From: PALSA-1006 sp041660815
GTDB lineage: Bacteria; Pseudomonadota; Gammaproteobacteria; Burkholderiales; Gallionellaceae
Assembly (NCBI GenBank): GCA_041660815.1
Contig: JBAZVN010000008.1
Span: 1 to 64,000 of the forward strand
Reading direction: 5' to 3'
DNA: 64,000 bases
The notes beneath the pieces were generated by a model, which worked only from the letters and a program-made list of their open reading frames with translations, ran no database searches and was not told the DNA's origin. Both the position numbers and the translations under genes were made by a program. Shown piece after piece: positions 1-8,356 of this stretch (position 1 is its first letter; every line of letters starts with the position of its first letter).

Positions 1-27
1 CCACACTAATCGGTTGTTTTATTTAAT

Positions 28-39
28 ATTTTAAAGAAC
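28..39 (-). promoter_or_regulatory. boxA-like antitermination element of an rRNA leader
   Basis: Read on the minus strand this is GTTCTTTAAAAT, close to the NusB/S10-binding boxA of rRNA leaders. It lies downstream of two strong minus-strand promoters and is followed by the short sequence that typically precedes the 16S gene in betaproteobacteria. The rRNA genes themselves lie beyond base 1. Position and sequence are seen directly; the role is inferred from the arrangement. Confidence 0.6.
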
Positions 40-82
40 TTTTTTACCGCTTGTTCGTCGCCTTGGCTTCGAAGAGGTGCGC

Positions 83-110
83 ATTATATAGATCGTTTTA
101 ACTTCGTCAA
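83..110 (-). promoter_or_regulatory. Proximal rRNA operon promoter (P2)
   Basis: On the minus strand a -35 TTGACG (105-110) and a perfect -10 TATAAT (83-88) are separated by 16 bp. The bases after the -10 are GC-rich (GCGCACC), the discriminator type expected for stringently controlled stable RNA promoters. Together with the upstream twin promoter and the boxA it points to a 16S-23S-5S operon leaving the window on the left. Confidence 0.8.
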
Positions 111-184
111 CCTTTATTTTTTACACCGCGCTTTCTACTTCTTTTTACCGCTTCCTTCGCTGCCGTAGCAGCAAGAGGGCGCGC

Positions 185-212
185 ATTATATCGAGGCAAA
201 AAAATCCGTCAA
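185..212 (-). promoter_or_regulatory. Distal rRNA operon promoter (P1)
   Basis: Minus-strand -35 TTGACG (207-212), 16 bp spacer, perfect -10 TATAAT (185-190), then a GC-rich discriminator GCGCGCC. It has the same -35, -10 and spacing as the promoter about 100 bp downstream, and both are followed by a similar tract ending in AAGCGGTAAAAA. The pair is a tandem P1/P2 rRNA promoter arrangement. Confidence 0.8.
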
Positions 213-353
213 TAGTTTTTTTCATCATTTTGTAACAATCTTTCCGGGCATTTTAATCACGCTTTATAAATCAAAATGATGGGTGAACTTACCGGCAAAA
301 TCGTACAATTCGATTTGCGCTTTTTTTACATAAATATTTAGGTTAACTGCATC

Positions 354-1370
354 ATGAAGCTGATTTTAGGTATTGAATCCTCCTGTGACGAGACCGGCGT
401 CGCGCTTTACCACACTGAGCGCGGCCTACTTGCTCACTCCCTGCACACACAAATTGCTTTACATAACGAATATGGCGGAGTCGTTCCCGAGCTCGCCTCG
501 CGCGACCATGTTCGCTATGCCCTGCCCCTTATTCGCGAAGTTTTAAACCGCGCCAGCCGCTCACTCAACGATATTGATGCCATTGCCTTCACTCAGGGCC
601 CCGGCCTTTCCGGCGCTTTGCTGGTCGGCAGTAGCGTTGCCTGTTCATTGGCTTATACCTTAAACATTCCCACGATCGCCGTGCATCATCTGGAGGGGCA
701 TTTACTTTCCCCTTTACTATCAAATCCCAGACCGGATTTTCCCTTCGTCGCCTTACTGGTTTCCGGCGGTCACACGCAACTGATGCGCGTAGATGGCGTC
801 GGGCTTTACACCTTATTGGGTGAAACATTGGACGATGCCGCTGGCGAAGCCTTCGACAAGAGCGCGAAATTACTCGGTTTAGACTATCCGGGTGGCGCAC
901 TCCTCTCCAAACTTGCGGAGCGCGGCACACCGGGGCGCTTTAAATTACCGCGCCCGATGTTACACAGCGGTGATTTAGATTTTAGTTTTAGCGGATTAAA
1001 AACGGCGGTATTGCTAGCGGTTAAGCAAAATGTCCAAAACGAGCAAACTAAAGCCGACATTGCGCGGGCTGCGCAGGATGCAATCGTTGAGGTATTGGTC
1101 AAAAAATCGCTAGCCGCTCTCAAAATAACACAATTAAAACAATTAGTTATAGCTGGAGGAGTGGGCGCCAATGCAGCATTACGCGCACAACTTAACCAAG
1201 CTGCGCTCCAAAACAGCTTCAATGTATTCTATCCAGACTTAGAATTCTGCACCGATAATGGCGCCATGATTGCGTTTGCCGGCGCAATGCGATTGCAACT
1301 TAACGCGGCTGAGAACGACTATCGCTTCAATGTAAAGCCCCGCTGGGATTTACAAAAGATCGAGTGCTGA
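354..1370 (+). CDS. tsaD: tRNA threonylcarbamoyladenosine transferase TsaD
   Basis: TsaD, with TsaB and TsaE, transfers the threonylcarbamoyl group to A37 of ANN-decoding tRNAs in the cytoplasm, an essential modification for translation fidelity. The 338-residue length fits the family. The N-terminal ASKHA nucleotide-fold start (LGIESSCDETG) is present, as is the metal-binding HHLEGH motif around residues 111-116 with its HxxxH histidines, the SGGHTQL stretch and the C-terminal DNGAMIA motif. The gene stands alone, divergent from the rRNA promoters, and ends at a bidirectional hairpin shared with efp. No partner tsaB or tsaE lies in the window. Confidence 0.97.
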   Translation: MKLILGIESSCDETGVALYHTERGLLAHSLHTQIALHNEYGGVVPELASRDHVRYALPLIREVLNRASRSLNDIDAIAFTQGPGLSGALLVGSSVACSLAYTLNIPTIAVHHLEGHLLSPLLSNPRPDFPFVALLVSGGHTQLMRVDGVGLYTLLGETLDDAAGEAFDKSAKLLGLDYPGGALLSKLAERGTPGRFKLPRPMLHSGDLDFSFSGLKTAVLLAVKQNVQNEQTKADIARAAQDAIVEVLVKKSLAALKITQLKQLVIAGGVGANAALRAQLNQAALQNSFNVFYPDLEFCTDNGAMIAFAGAMRLQLNAAENDYRFNVKPRWDLQKIEC

Positions 1371-1410
1371 TAGAGCCAAACCAAACACATTCCGATCGCT
1401 TACACAGCAA

Positions 1411-1434
1411 AAAAGGCAGCCGAAGCTGCCTTTT
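1411..1434. terminator. Bidirectional intrinsic terminator between tsaD and efp
   Basis: A perfect 10-bp stem (AAAAGGCAGC / GCTGCCTTTT) with a CGAA loop sits between the convergent tsaD and efp. It has an A tract on one side and a T tract on the other, so it can end transcripts from both strands. Confidence 0.85.
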
Positions 1435-1458
1435 ATTGTTAATTAATATCTTTATTAA

Positions 1459-2019
1459 TTAAGCTGTTACGCGCTTTTTAAATTCATTGGTGCGCGTATC
1501 AATTTCGATCTTATCGCCAATATCAATAAAGGCGGCCACGGGCAGTTCAAAGCCGGTGCTGATCTTGGCGGGCTTCATTACTTTACCGGAAGTATCGCCA
1601 CGCACCGCAGGTTCGGTATAAATCACCTCGCGCACGATGGTATTTGGCAGTTCAACTGAAATCGCTTTGTCGTTATAGAACACCACTTCGCAGGGCATGC
1701 CGTCTTCCAGGTAGTGAATTGCATCACCCATGTTTTCAGCTTCAATTTCATATTGGTTGTATTCAGTATCCATGAATACGTACATTGGATCGGCAAAGTA
1801 AGAGTAGGTGCACTCTTTGCGATCCAGAATAATTTGGTCAAACTTATCGTCAGCGGCAAAGATTGCCTCGCTGGGCGCGTCTGTCAGCAAGTTCTTGAAT
1901 TTAAACTTAACCACCGAGCCACTGCGACCTGAGCGGCTATATTCGGCTTTTTGTACAACCAACGGCTGGTCTTTCACCAGCACCACATTACCTGCACGTA
2001 GTTCTTGAGCGATTTTCAT
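1459..2019 (-). CDS. efp: Elongation factor P, Arg32 type
   Basis: EF-P binds between the P and E sites of the ribosome and relieves stalling at polyproline stretches. The 186-residue protein has the three-barrel EF-P architecture. The loop that reaches the peptidyl-transferase centre reads SRSGRSGS with arginine at position 32, the residue that EarP rhamnosylates, rather than the lysine used by the EpmAB system. The earP gene lies 16 bp upstream in the same direction, so modifier and target are probably co-transcribed. It ends at a shared terminator hairpin. Confidence 0.97.
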   Translation of the reverse strand: MKIAQELRAGNVVLVKDQPLVVQKAEYSRSGRSGSVVKFKFKNLLTDAPSEAIFAADDKFDQIILDRKECTYSYFADPMYVFMDTEYNQYEIEAENMGDAIHYLEDGMPCEVVFYNDKAISVELPNTIVREVIYTEPAVRGDTSGKVMKPAKISTGFELPVAAFIDIGDKIEIDTRTNEFKKRVTA

Positions 2020-2035
2020 TTAAGTCTGCCTAATG

Positions 2036-3253
2036 CTAATTTTCGAAGGCGCGGATTCTACCAACTTCGCGGCAAAAATCCAGCAAATTCAATGCGAGCT
2101 TATTGCCGGACAATTTGGCTGACCATGCTTTGGCATGTTGTTCCAAATCCACACGCTGCTCAATAAATGAATTCCAGGCCGAAATAATATCGCCCTCCCC
2201 GTTCCATGCTAACCAACAATTTTCATTAGCCAACGCCATATGCTTAGGCAGTTCTTCACCATACAGCCCAGCAAGTGCCGGTAATTTTTGCATATGTATG
2301 CCATCGTGCTGCGGATAAATATGCCAGACGAAAGGTTTACCCGCCCACTGCGCCCGCACGCAGGAATCTTCACCGCGCACAAAATTTATGTCACAGCTCC
2401 ATAACAATTCGTCATAGCGCTCCTGTTCCACAAAAGGCAAAACAAACACCTGCAGATTGCCAAGCCGCCAACTATCTCCCGCTTGAGCAGATGAACGACC
2501 AAAAAATTCTGCCACTTGCCCCACCACCCGCCCCTGTGGAACGCAACATACTACGGGAAAATCACCCTGAGACCAGGCTTTGAGCAAATCGGTGGCTGCT
2601 GAATTTTCGTAACAAAACAGTGAGATACGCAACTCCCTCGGCTTCCGTTCCGGCACACCCAAGCGCTGCCAAAATACATTCTGCGCCGACAGATCCGCTT
2701 GAAATTTATCACGCCGCGCCAGCAAATCATGCTCCAACAACAAGCCTCCCGTCTCGGGCGTAAAACCTGGAAAGAAAAAATATTTGGTCAGCGGTAACGT
2801 CGGATGAGGTGAAGGTAGACGGTGACAACCCGCTACCCAGTCTTCAGCGGAAAGATATTCCAGATTAATCCACACCGGCGGAGGGTGTTGTGCCGCCATT
2901 GCCAGAACATAGGCTTCCGGCAACTTACAGGCAAAGGCCTCAATCACTAGATCGGTAGGTGCCGAACTTATGCTCATCTCGCTGCCCGCGAGCGCGGAAA
3001 CGTCCGAGAGAGAAGTAAACGCGCTATCAGCCCAGCGCAACACCAGCACCCCGCGACAATACTGCTCAGCCAAATCGACATTGATTTCAGCGCATAATTT
3101 ATTAAAGCTACGCAGATCATCTACCCACAGGCGCACACGGATACCGTGCTCATTTGCCAGATGCCGCGCCAAGCGCCAACTCACGCCGATATCCCCGTAA
3201 TTATCTACTACCGCACAAAAAATATCTACATAACTTATTGATTTTGAAGGCAT
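2036..3253 (-). CDS. earP: EF-P arginine-32 rhamnosyltransferase EarP
   Basis: EarP attaches rhamnose from dTDP-L-rhamnose to Arg32 of EF-P, activating it for polyproline rescue. The 405-residue protein starts at the ATG at 3253 (MPSKSIS), which clears the upstream rlmJ stop; a longer open frame to 3367 would overlap rlmJ by about 100 bp and is unlikely. The N-terminal VVDNYGDIGVSWRLA motif typical of the family is present near residue 15, and the C-terminal half has the RGEDSCVRAQWAGKPF segment expected of the GT-B nucleotide-sugar domain. It sits between rlmJ and its substrate gene efp. Confidence 0.95.
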   Translation of the reverse strand: MPSKSISYVDIFCAVVDNYGDIGVSWRLARHLANEHGIRVRLWVDDLRSFNKLCAEINVDLAEQYCRGVLVLRWADSAFTSLSDVSALAGSEMSISSAPTDLVIEAFACKLPEAYVLAMAAQHPPPVWINLEYLSAEDWVAGCHRLPSPHPTLPLTKYFFFPGFTPETGGLLLEHDLLARRDKFQADLSAQNVFWQRLGVPERKPRELRISLFCYENSAATDLLKAWSQGDFPVVCCVPQGRVVGQVAEFFGRSSAQAGDSWRLGNLQVFVLPFVEQERYDELLWSCDINFVRGEDSCVRAQWAGKPFVWHIYPQHDGIHMQKLPALAGLYGEELPKHMALANENCWLAWNGEGDIISAWNSFIEQRVDLEQHAKAWSAKLSGNKLALNLLDFCREVGRIRAFEN

Positions 3254-3264
3254 ATTTATACAGA

Positions 3265-4110
3265 TCAAATTGACTGCTGTTCCAATATAAACGACGCGGC
3301 ACGATCCTGTCCCAACCTTTCCACCAATACCGGCATCACCTGTTGCAAGGTGGCGTGCAAAGTCCAAGGCGGATTAATCACAAACATCCCGCTGCCGTGC
3401 ATGCCAAAACCTTCATCAGAACGCGCTTGAACACTCAGCGCCACGTGCAGCCAATTGTTGACCGGTAATTGCCGCAGCTGTTGCGGCAATTGCACCGACT
3501 CGCTACGCTGCAATTGCGGATACCACACCGCAAATGTGCCGGTGGCAAAACGTTTTAAACCTTCCTGCAGCGCCGTGATGACGCGCTGATAATCCTGTTT
3601 TTCTTCGTAGGGCGGGTCGATCAACACCAAGGCGCGGCGCGGCGGCGGGGGCAATAACGCCTTAAGCGCGGCAAAACCATCCGCCTTATTTAGCAGCACC
3701 CGCGCGCCCTGCCCTGAAAAATTCTCCTGCAAAATATCAAAGTCGGTGGGATGCAATTCATACAAACGCATTCTGTCCTGCTCGCGCAAAACAGTTTGAG
3801 CGACCAACGGCGAACCCGGATAAAACGTTAACTTTCCATCCGGATTAAATTGCTTGATCATCGCCACATATTCCGCCAACTCGACGGGCAAATCCGGTAC
3901 TTCCCACAAGCGCGCAATGCCTGTTTCATACTCGGCATTTTTTTCCGCATACTCACTATCCAACGCATAACAGCCGGCACCCGCGTGGGTATCCACGTAC
4001 CAAAACGGCTTATCTTTTTGCGCCAAATAACGCAGTAATTGCAGCTCAACAAAATGCTTCAACACATCGGCATGATTGCCGGCATGAAAAGCGTGACGAT
4101 AACTCAGCAT
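3265..4110 (-). CDS. rlmJ: 23S rRNA (adenine-2030-N6)-methyltransferase RlmJ
   Basis: RlmJ methylates N6 of A2030 of 23S rRNA using S-adenosylmethionine. The 281-residue protein opens with the family signature MLSYRHAFHAGNHADVLKH, has a SAM-binding glycine motif (VDTHAGAG, about residues 39-46) and the catalytic DPPY at residues 165-168. An AGGA-type ribosome site (CAGGAAAA) precedes the start. It is the first gene of a leftward rlmJ-earP-efp group that joins three translation functions. Confidence 0.95.
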   Translation of the reverse strand: MLSYRHAFHAGNHADVLKHFVELQLLRYLAQKDKPFWYVDTHAGAGCYALDSEYAEKNAEYETGIARLWEVPDLPVELAEYVAMIKQFNPDGKLTFYPGSPLVAQTVLREQDRMRLYELHPTDFDILQENFSGQGARVLLNKADGFAALKALLPPPPRRALVLIDPPYEEKQDYQRVITALQEGLKRFATGTFAVWYPQLQRSESVQLPQQLRQLPVNNWLHVALSVQARSDEGFGMHGSGMFVINPPWTLHATLQQVMPVLVERLGQDRAASFILEQQSI

Positions 4111-4203
4111 GTTTTTCCTGAAAAATAATTAACCCGATAATTCTAACTGATGGCAGTTTTATTCATGCTAACTCAACTGCCGCACCCGCACCAACAACGA
4201 AAA

Positions 4204-4593
4204 TCAGCGCCGCATACGATAAAACAAATAAGGCGCAACCAACACCCAAAGCAGAATCAACGGCCACAAACGCCCGCTCGCCAAATCATAGTTCGCCCAC
4301 AACGCTTCCCACGAATGAGCGCCAACATAATGAAAAAACAGAAATTCAAACGCCACCGTCAGCGCCATCCAGAACACCCCGATGAACCACGCCTCGCGCG
4401 CCGAAGCAGGCGGCCAGCGGCGCACGAACTGAGAGATCACCACGGCAAACAGCGCGATGCCTATCACGCAGGAAATCTGATGCGCGAGTAATTCGGAAAC
4501 ATACCGACCATAAGTGAGATCACGCAATCCACCATTCATAACAGCGACCAGCAACAACACAAACCATGCATGTAGATAGCGCAGCTTCATCAT
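4204..4593 (-). CDS. Small integral membrane protein, function unknown
   Basis: A 129-residue hydrophobic protein with four predicted membrane segments (about residues 7-21, 39-58, 67-93 and 107-123). It ends in a positively charged tail, RMRR. The start overlaps the stop of the upstream flavin reductase gene by four bases, which suggests translational coupling. I do not recognise the family beyond its general membrane topology; a role linked to the flavin reductase is only a positional inference. The second Met could be the true start. Confidence 0.7.
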   Translation of the reverse strand: MMKLRYLHAWFVLLLVAVMNGGLRDLTYGRYVSELLAHQISCVIGIALFAVVISQFVRRWPPASAREAWFIGVFWMALTVAFEFLFFHYVGAHSWEALWANYDLASGRLWPLILLWVLVAPYLFYRMRR

Positions 4594-5126
4594 GCCATCC
4601 CCGAAGGTAATTTAATCGTATCGCCCGCCACCATGAGCACCCCCTTGCCTTGATGATGCAGCGTGCGCGGATTCTTTTGTGCAGGATCAAGCCAAGCCTT
4701 AACTACCTCCAACACAAAAAAGTTGTACTTATTCATCATCCGCGTATCGACCACTTTGCATTCCAGATTTGCATAACACTGCGCGATCAGCGGCGCCTCC
4801 ACCTGCGACGCAGGCATCGCCGTCAGTTTGAACTTCTTAAACTTATCCACCTTGCTGCCCGAGCAGTTGCCAATGCCCACCACCTGTTTCGCCAGCTCCG
4901 CCGACGGAATGCTGAGCACGCATTCTTTGGTTTTGCGTAGCACCTCGAAGCTGTAGTTGCGCCCGCTAATCACGCACCCCACCAGCGGCGGCTCAAACTC
5001 CATCATCGTGTGCCACGATTGGGTCATGATGTTCGCGTTGCCTTTGTGGGAAGTGGTTAGCAGCACTACCGGGCCGGGTTCCAGCAATTGGTAAACACGG
5101 GATAGGGGAAAAGACTTTTTGATCAT
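4590..5126 (-). CDS. Flavin reductase-like FMN-binding protein
   Basis: The 178-residue protein matches the flavin reductase-like split-barrel family, with the typical opening (GPVVLLTTSHKGNANIMTQSW) shortened here to its key TTS-x-G-NIMT residues, then a VISGRNYSFE segment and ANLECKV. Members bind FMN and either reduce flavin with NAD(P)H or supply reduced flavin to partner oxygenases. No oxygenase is nearby, so the partner is unknown. It is co-transcribed with a small membrane protein through a four-base overlap. Confidence 0.85.
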   Translation of the reverse strand: MIKKSFPLSRVYQLLEPGPVVLLTTSHKGNANIMTQSWHTMMEFEPPLVGCVISGRNYSFEVLRKTKECVLSIPSAELAKQVVGIGNCSGSKVDKFKKFKLTAMPASQVEAPLIAQCYANLECKVVDTRMMNKYNFFVLEVVKAWLDPAQKNPRTLHHQGKGVLMVAGDTIKLPSGMA

Positions 5127-5266
5127 CTCTGTTTATCCCTTCGGCAATATCATATATTGAAGCCACCTTCATTAATTTCGCATTCCATCCATATTTACTA
5201 TCACTCTACCCCAAGTGGTTAAAATTAAACTGTCGCCCGCCCATCAAATCTCGCCTACCCACAAAA

Positions 5267-6466
5267 TTACTCCGCATGCAACGCCTCTACCGGATTTAGC
5301 CTCGCGGCGCGCAACGCGGGCGCGACACCTGCCGCAAGCCCGATAGAGACGGCGGTTAGCTCGGCTAAAAAAACATACAGCCACGGGGTATAAACAGGAA
5401 AAGAAGGCGCAAAGAAATGCACCGTTTGGGCGATACCGATGCCGACCACCAAGCCCAAGACACCGCCCAGTGCGGAAAGCATGATCGCCTCCCCCAGAAA
5501 CAGCATCAGCACTTGTTTTTCTTGCGCGCCAAGTGCGCGCAACAGGCCGATCTCGGCGGTGCGTTCGGTGACGGCCATCGTCATAATAGTGAGAATGCCA
5601 ACCGCGCCGACCAGCAGTGAAATCCCCCCGAGTGCACCGACCGCAAAGGTCAAAATATCCAACACTGAACTTAACACTTCCAGCGCCTGCTCCTGAGAAA
5701 TCAGCGTAAAGTCTTCACGTCCGTGCCGTTCCTTGAGGTGTTCGGTGATGATGCGGATAATGACATTGGCATCGACATCCGCACGATAACTCACATTAAC
5801 TTCCATCAGGCCGGGACGGTTAAACAATTCCATCGCGCGGGCAGCCGGGATAAACACTGCATCATCCATATCCATGCCGAGAATTTGACCTTTGGACTCC
5901 ATCACGCCGACAACCCGATAACGCTGCCCGCCAACCCGCATATATTGACCAAGCGGATTTTCTCCGGCAAACAATTCCTGCTGAATTTTAGCGCCGATCA
6001 CCGCCTGAGCACGCGCCTGTTCGTTGTCTTCATCCGTCCAAAAACTGCCGCTCTGCACCTTCATGGTGAACGCTTTGCTGAAATCTCGCCCCTCGCCCAA
6101 CACCATGGTGCGCCGCGTTTTACCGTTAGCGCGCACCTCAGCCGTCCCCGCCATGCCGGGGATAACATATTCGACATAAGGCAGGCGGCGCAAAGAATCA
6201 GCATCCTCCAGCGTCAATGGCCGAACCGAACCAAAGATACCGACATTGCCCCCCTGCGTTTGTGTTTTTCCGGGTTGAACGCTGATGATGTTGGTGCCGA
6301 ACTGCGAAAACTCGGACAACATAAATTGATGCAGTCCTTCACCAATTGAAGTCAGTAAAATGACAGCGGCGATTCCAATCGCAATTCCCAAGCCCGTCAG
6401 GAAACTGCGCATCCGATAGGTGAGGAAACTGGAGGTGGTGAGGGAGATTAAGTCTCGAAATAACAT
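5267..6466 (-). CDS. ABC transporter permease, MacB/FtsX type (second copy of the operon)
   Basis: A 399-residue permease with one N-terminal membrane helix (about residues 20-43), a large periplasmic MacB core domain (about 50-250), and three C-terminal helices with the FtsX motif region (VTERTAEIGLLRALGA). This type of permease works mechanically from the inner membrane with a membrane fusion protein and an outer-membrane channel to export drugs, peptides or lipids. It follows the paralogous permease by 4 bp, and the two are similar enough in plan to suggest a heterodimer. The substrate cannot be read from the sequence. Confidence 0.9.
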   Translation of the reverse strand: MLFRDLISLTTSSFLTYRMRSFLTGLGIAIGIAAVILLTSIGEGLHQFMLSEFSQFGTNIISVQPGKTQTQGGNVGIFGSVRPLTLEDADSLRRLPYVEYVIPGMAGTAEVRANGKTRRTMVLGEGRDFSKAFTMKVQSGSFWTDEDNEQARAQAVIGAKIQQELFAGENPLGQYMRVGGQRYRVVGVMESKGQILGMDMDDAVFIPAARAMELFNRPGLMEVNVSYRADVDANVIIRIITEHLKERHGREDFTLISQEQALEVLSSVLDILTFAVGALGGISLLVGAVGILTIMTMAVTERTAEIGLLRALGAQEKQVLMLFLGEAIMLSALGGVLGLVVGIGIAQTVHFFAPSFPVYTPWLYVFLAELTAVSIGLAAGVAPALRAARLNPVEALHAE

Positions 6467-6470
6467 TGCG

Positions 6471-7679
6471 TTACCGTCCCGCCAACGCCGCTACCGGGTC
6501 AAGTTTTGCCGCTCTTCTGGCCGGCCACACGCTGAACAGGATGCCGGTTCCCAGCGCGGTGCCGCAGGCGGCAACCACCGCCCACCAGGGCGGACTAACC
6601 GGTAGACTGGGATAAATTTGTCCGATAATCATGCTGCCCGCATAGCCCAGCACCAGGCCCGCCACACTGCCGATGCTGGATAACAGCGCTGCCTCGGCAA
6701 AGAACATATTGCGAATCTGACGCCCCGGCGCTCCCAGCGCTTTTAGCAAGCCGATTTCTTTGACGCGTTGCGCCACGGCAATAAGCATCACGTTCATGAT
6801 GAGCACACCCGCCACAGCAAGGCTGATCGCGGCGATGCCGCCCACGGCCATGGTCAGCGCAGTCAAAATGCGGTCGAAAGTGGCAAGTACCGCATCTTGC
6901 GTGATGACGGTTACATCCTTCTCGTTGTAATGGCGCTGCAGCATGATCTCTTCAGCATCACGCTTTGCTTGCTCGATGCTATCGCGGTTCTTGGCCTCGA
7001 TCAGAACGCGAAACAGCCCGGAGGTGTTGAACAACTGATGCGCCGAAGCTACCGGCACAATAACCAGTTCATCGGTATTTAGCCCCATGGATTCACCCTG
7101 CGCTGCCATGATGCCGATGACGCGAAAACGCCGGTCACCCAGCCGCACCCACTTCCCCACCGCCTGTTCGTTGCCAAACAATTCCTGCTTAATTTTATTG
7201 CCCAACACGCACACCGAGGCACTTTCATGGATATCGCCATCCGGAAGAAAGCGCCCCATTCCGATATCCATGTGGCGCACTGCCAATAAGCTGGCGGTGG
7301 AACCCGCCACCACCACTTCGCGATTCAACGCATCCAAAGACAGCGTGGCCGAACCAATCGTCAGCGGTGCGATGCGCTTAATTGCCGGACTACGCAACAA
7401 CGCCTCTGCATCGTCCAGCGTAATCTCGCGCGGCGTTTGCCCGGTCATCATGCCCGGCCCCACTCCTGCGGTTTCAGTGCGACCCGGCAGCAAAATAACC
7501 AAATTCGTCCCGAGTGAAGAAAACTGGTTAATCACATAACGCCGCGCGCCCTCGCCCAACGCGGTGAGCACCACCACTGCCGCAACACCGATCGACATGG
7601 CGAGCATCATCAACAGCGTGCGCGTCGGACTGCCGCGCAAACTGCCGGAAGCGAATTTCAGGGTATCGGTGAGTCTCAT
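6471..7679 (-). CDS. ABC transporter permease, MacB/FtsX type (first copy of the operon)
   Basis: A 402-residue permease with the same plan as its downstream neighbour: N-terminal helix (about 20-43), periplasmic MacB domain, then three helices with VKEIGLLKALGAPGRQI in the FtsX region. It overlaps the ATPase gene by four bases (ATGA), indicating tight coupling. In the Escherichia coli MacB protein the ATPase and permease are fused; here they are separate and the permease is duplicated. Confidence 0.9.
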   Translation of the reverse strand: MRLTDTLKFASGSLRGSPTRTLLMMLAMSIGVAAVVVLTALGEGARRYVINQFSSLGTNLVILLPGRTETAGVGPGMMTGQTPREITLDDAEALLRSPAIKRIAPLTIGSATLSLDALNREVVVAGSTASLLAVRHMDIGMGRFLPDGDIHESASVCVLGNKIKQELFGNEQAVGKWVRLGDRRFRVIGIMAAQGESMGLNTDELVIVPVASAHQLFNTSGLFRVLIEAKNRDSIEQAKRDAEEIMLQRHYNEKDVTVITQDAVLATFDRILTALTMAVGGIAAISLAVAGVLIMNVMLIAVAQRVKEIGLLKALGAPGRQIRNMFFAEAALLSSIGSVAGLVLGYAGSMIIGQIYPSLPVSPPWWAVVAACGTALGTGILFSVWPARRAAKLDPVAALAGR

Positions 7680-8356
7680 GATGAGCGCGGTGAGTCCGAC
7701 AAAATGCGCCCGTCCAGCATATGAATCTGGCGCTGCGCCCGTGCACCGATTTCGCCATCATGGGTAACAATCACCAGAGTAATGCCCTGTTCCAGCAGCC
7801 CCTCCAGCAGCTTTAACACGTCCCAACCGGTTGCACGATCCAGATTGCCGGTGGGCTCATCCGCCAGCAACACGCGGGGCTTCATCACGGTGGCACGCGC
7901 AATCGCCACGCGTTGGCGCTGTCCGCCGGAAAGCTGATCGGGCCGATGATCGGCACGTTCGCTCAAACCATAACTGGCAATTAGCTCGGCAACGCGCTGC
8001 TTGCGTTCTTCCACCGCGATGCCGGCCAGCATCATCGGCAGTTCGATATTTTGCGCGGCGGTCAAACGCGGCACCAGATGAAATGACTGAAAAACAAAAC
8101 CAATTTTTTGGCTGCGCACATGCGCCAGTTGCTCATCCGACAAGTCGGTGACATTCCCGGCATCCAACAGATACGTCCCCGAACTCGGCCTGTCGAGCAA
8201 ACCGAGCAAATTAAGCAAAGTGGATTTTCCGGAACCGGACGGCCCCATAATGGAAATATATTCGCCATCGCCCAACTGCAAATTAATATCGAGCAAAGCA
8301 GAAACCGTTTGGTCGCCCACTGCAAACGATCGGGTCACATTTTGCAGTTCAATCAT
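7676..8356 (-). CDS. ABC transporter ATP-binding protein, MacB/LolD type
   Basis: A 226-residue ATPase with Walker A GPSGSGKST, Q-loop, the signature LSGGQRQRVAIARA, Walker B VLLADEPTGNLD and the switch histidine in VTHD. The subgroup powers MacB- and LolCDE-type machines that push substrates from the periplasmic side rather than through the membrane pore. It is flanked by four-base overlaps with the fusion protein gene upstream and the permease downstream, so the four genes form one operon. Confidence 0.93.
   Translation of the reverse strand: MIELQNVTRSFAVGDQTVSALLDINLQLGDGEYISIMGPSGSGKSTLLNLLGLLDRPSSGTYLLDAGNVTDLSDEQLAHVRSQKIGFVFQSFHLVPRLTAAQNIELPMMLAGIAVEERKQRVAELIASYGLSERADHRPDQLSGGQRQRVAIARATVMKPRVLLADEPTGNLDRATGWDVLKLLEGLLEQGITLVIVTHDGEIGARAQRQIHMLDGRILSDSPRSS

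Noticed and set aside
3254..3367. Longer start for earP
   Set aside because: Would overlap the rlmJ 3' end by about 100 bp and lies before the conserved N-terminus.
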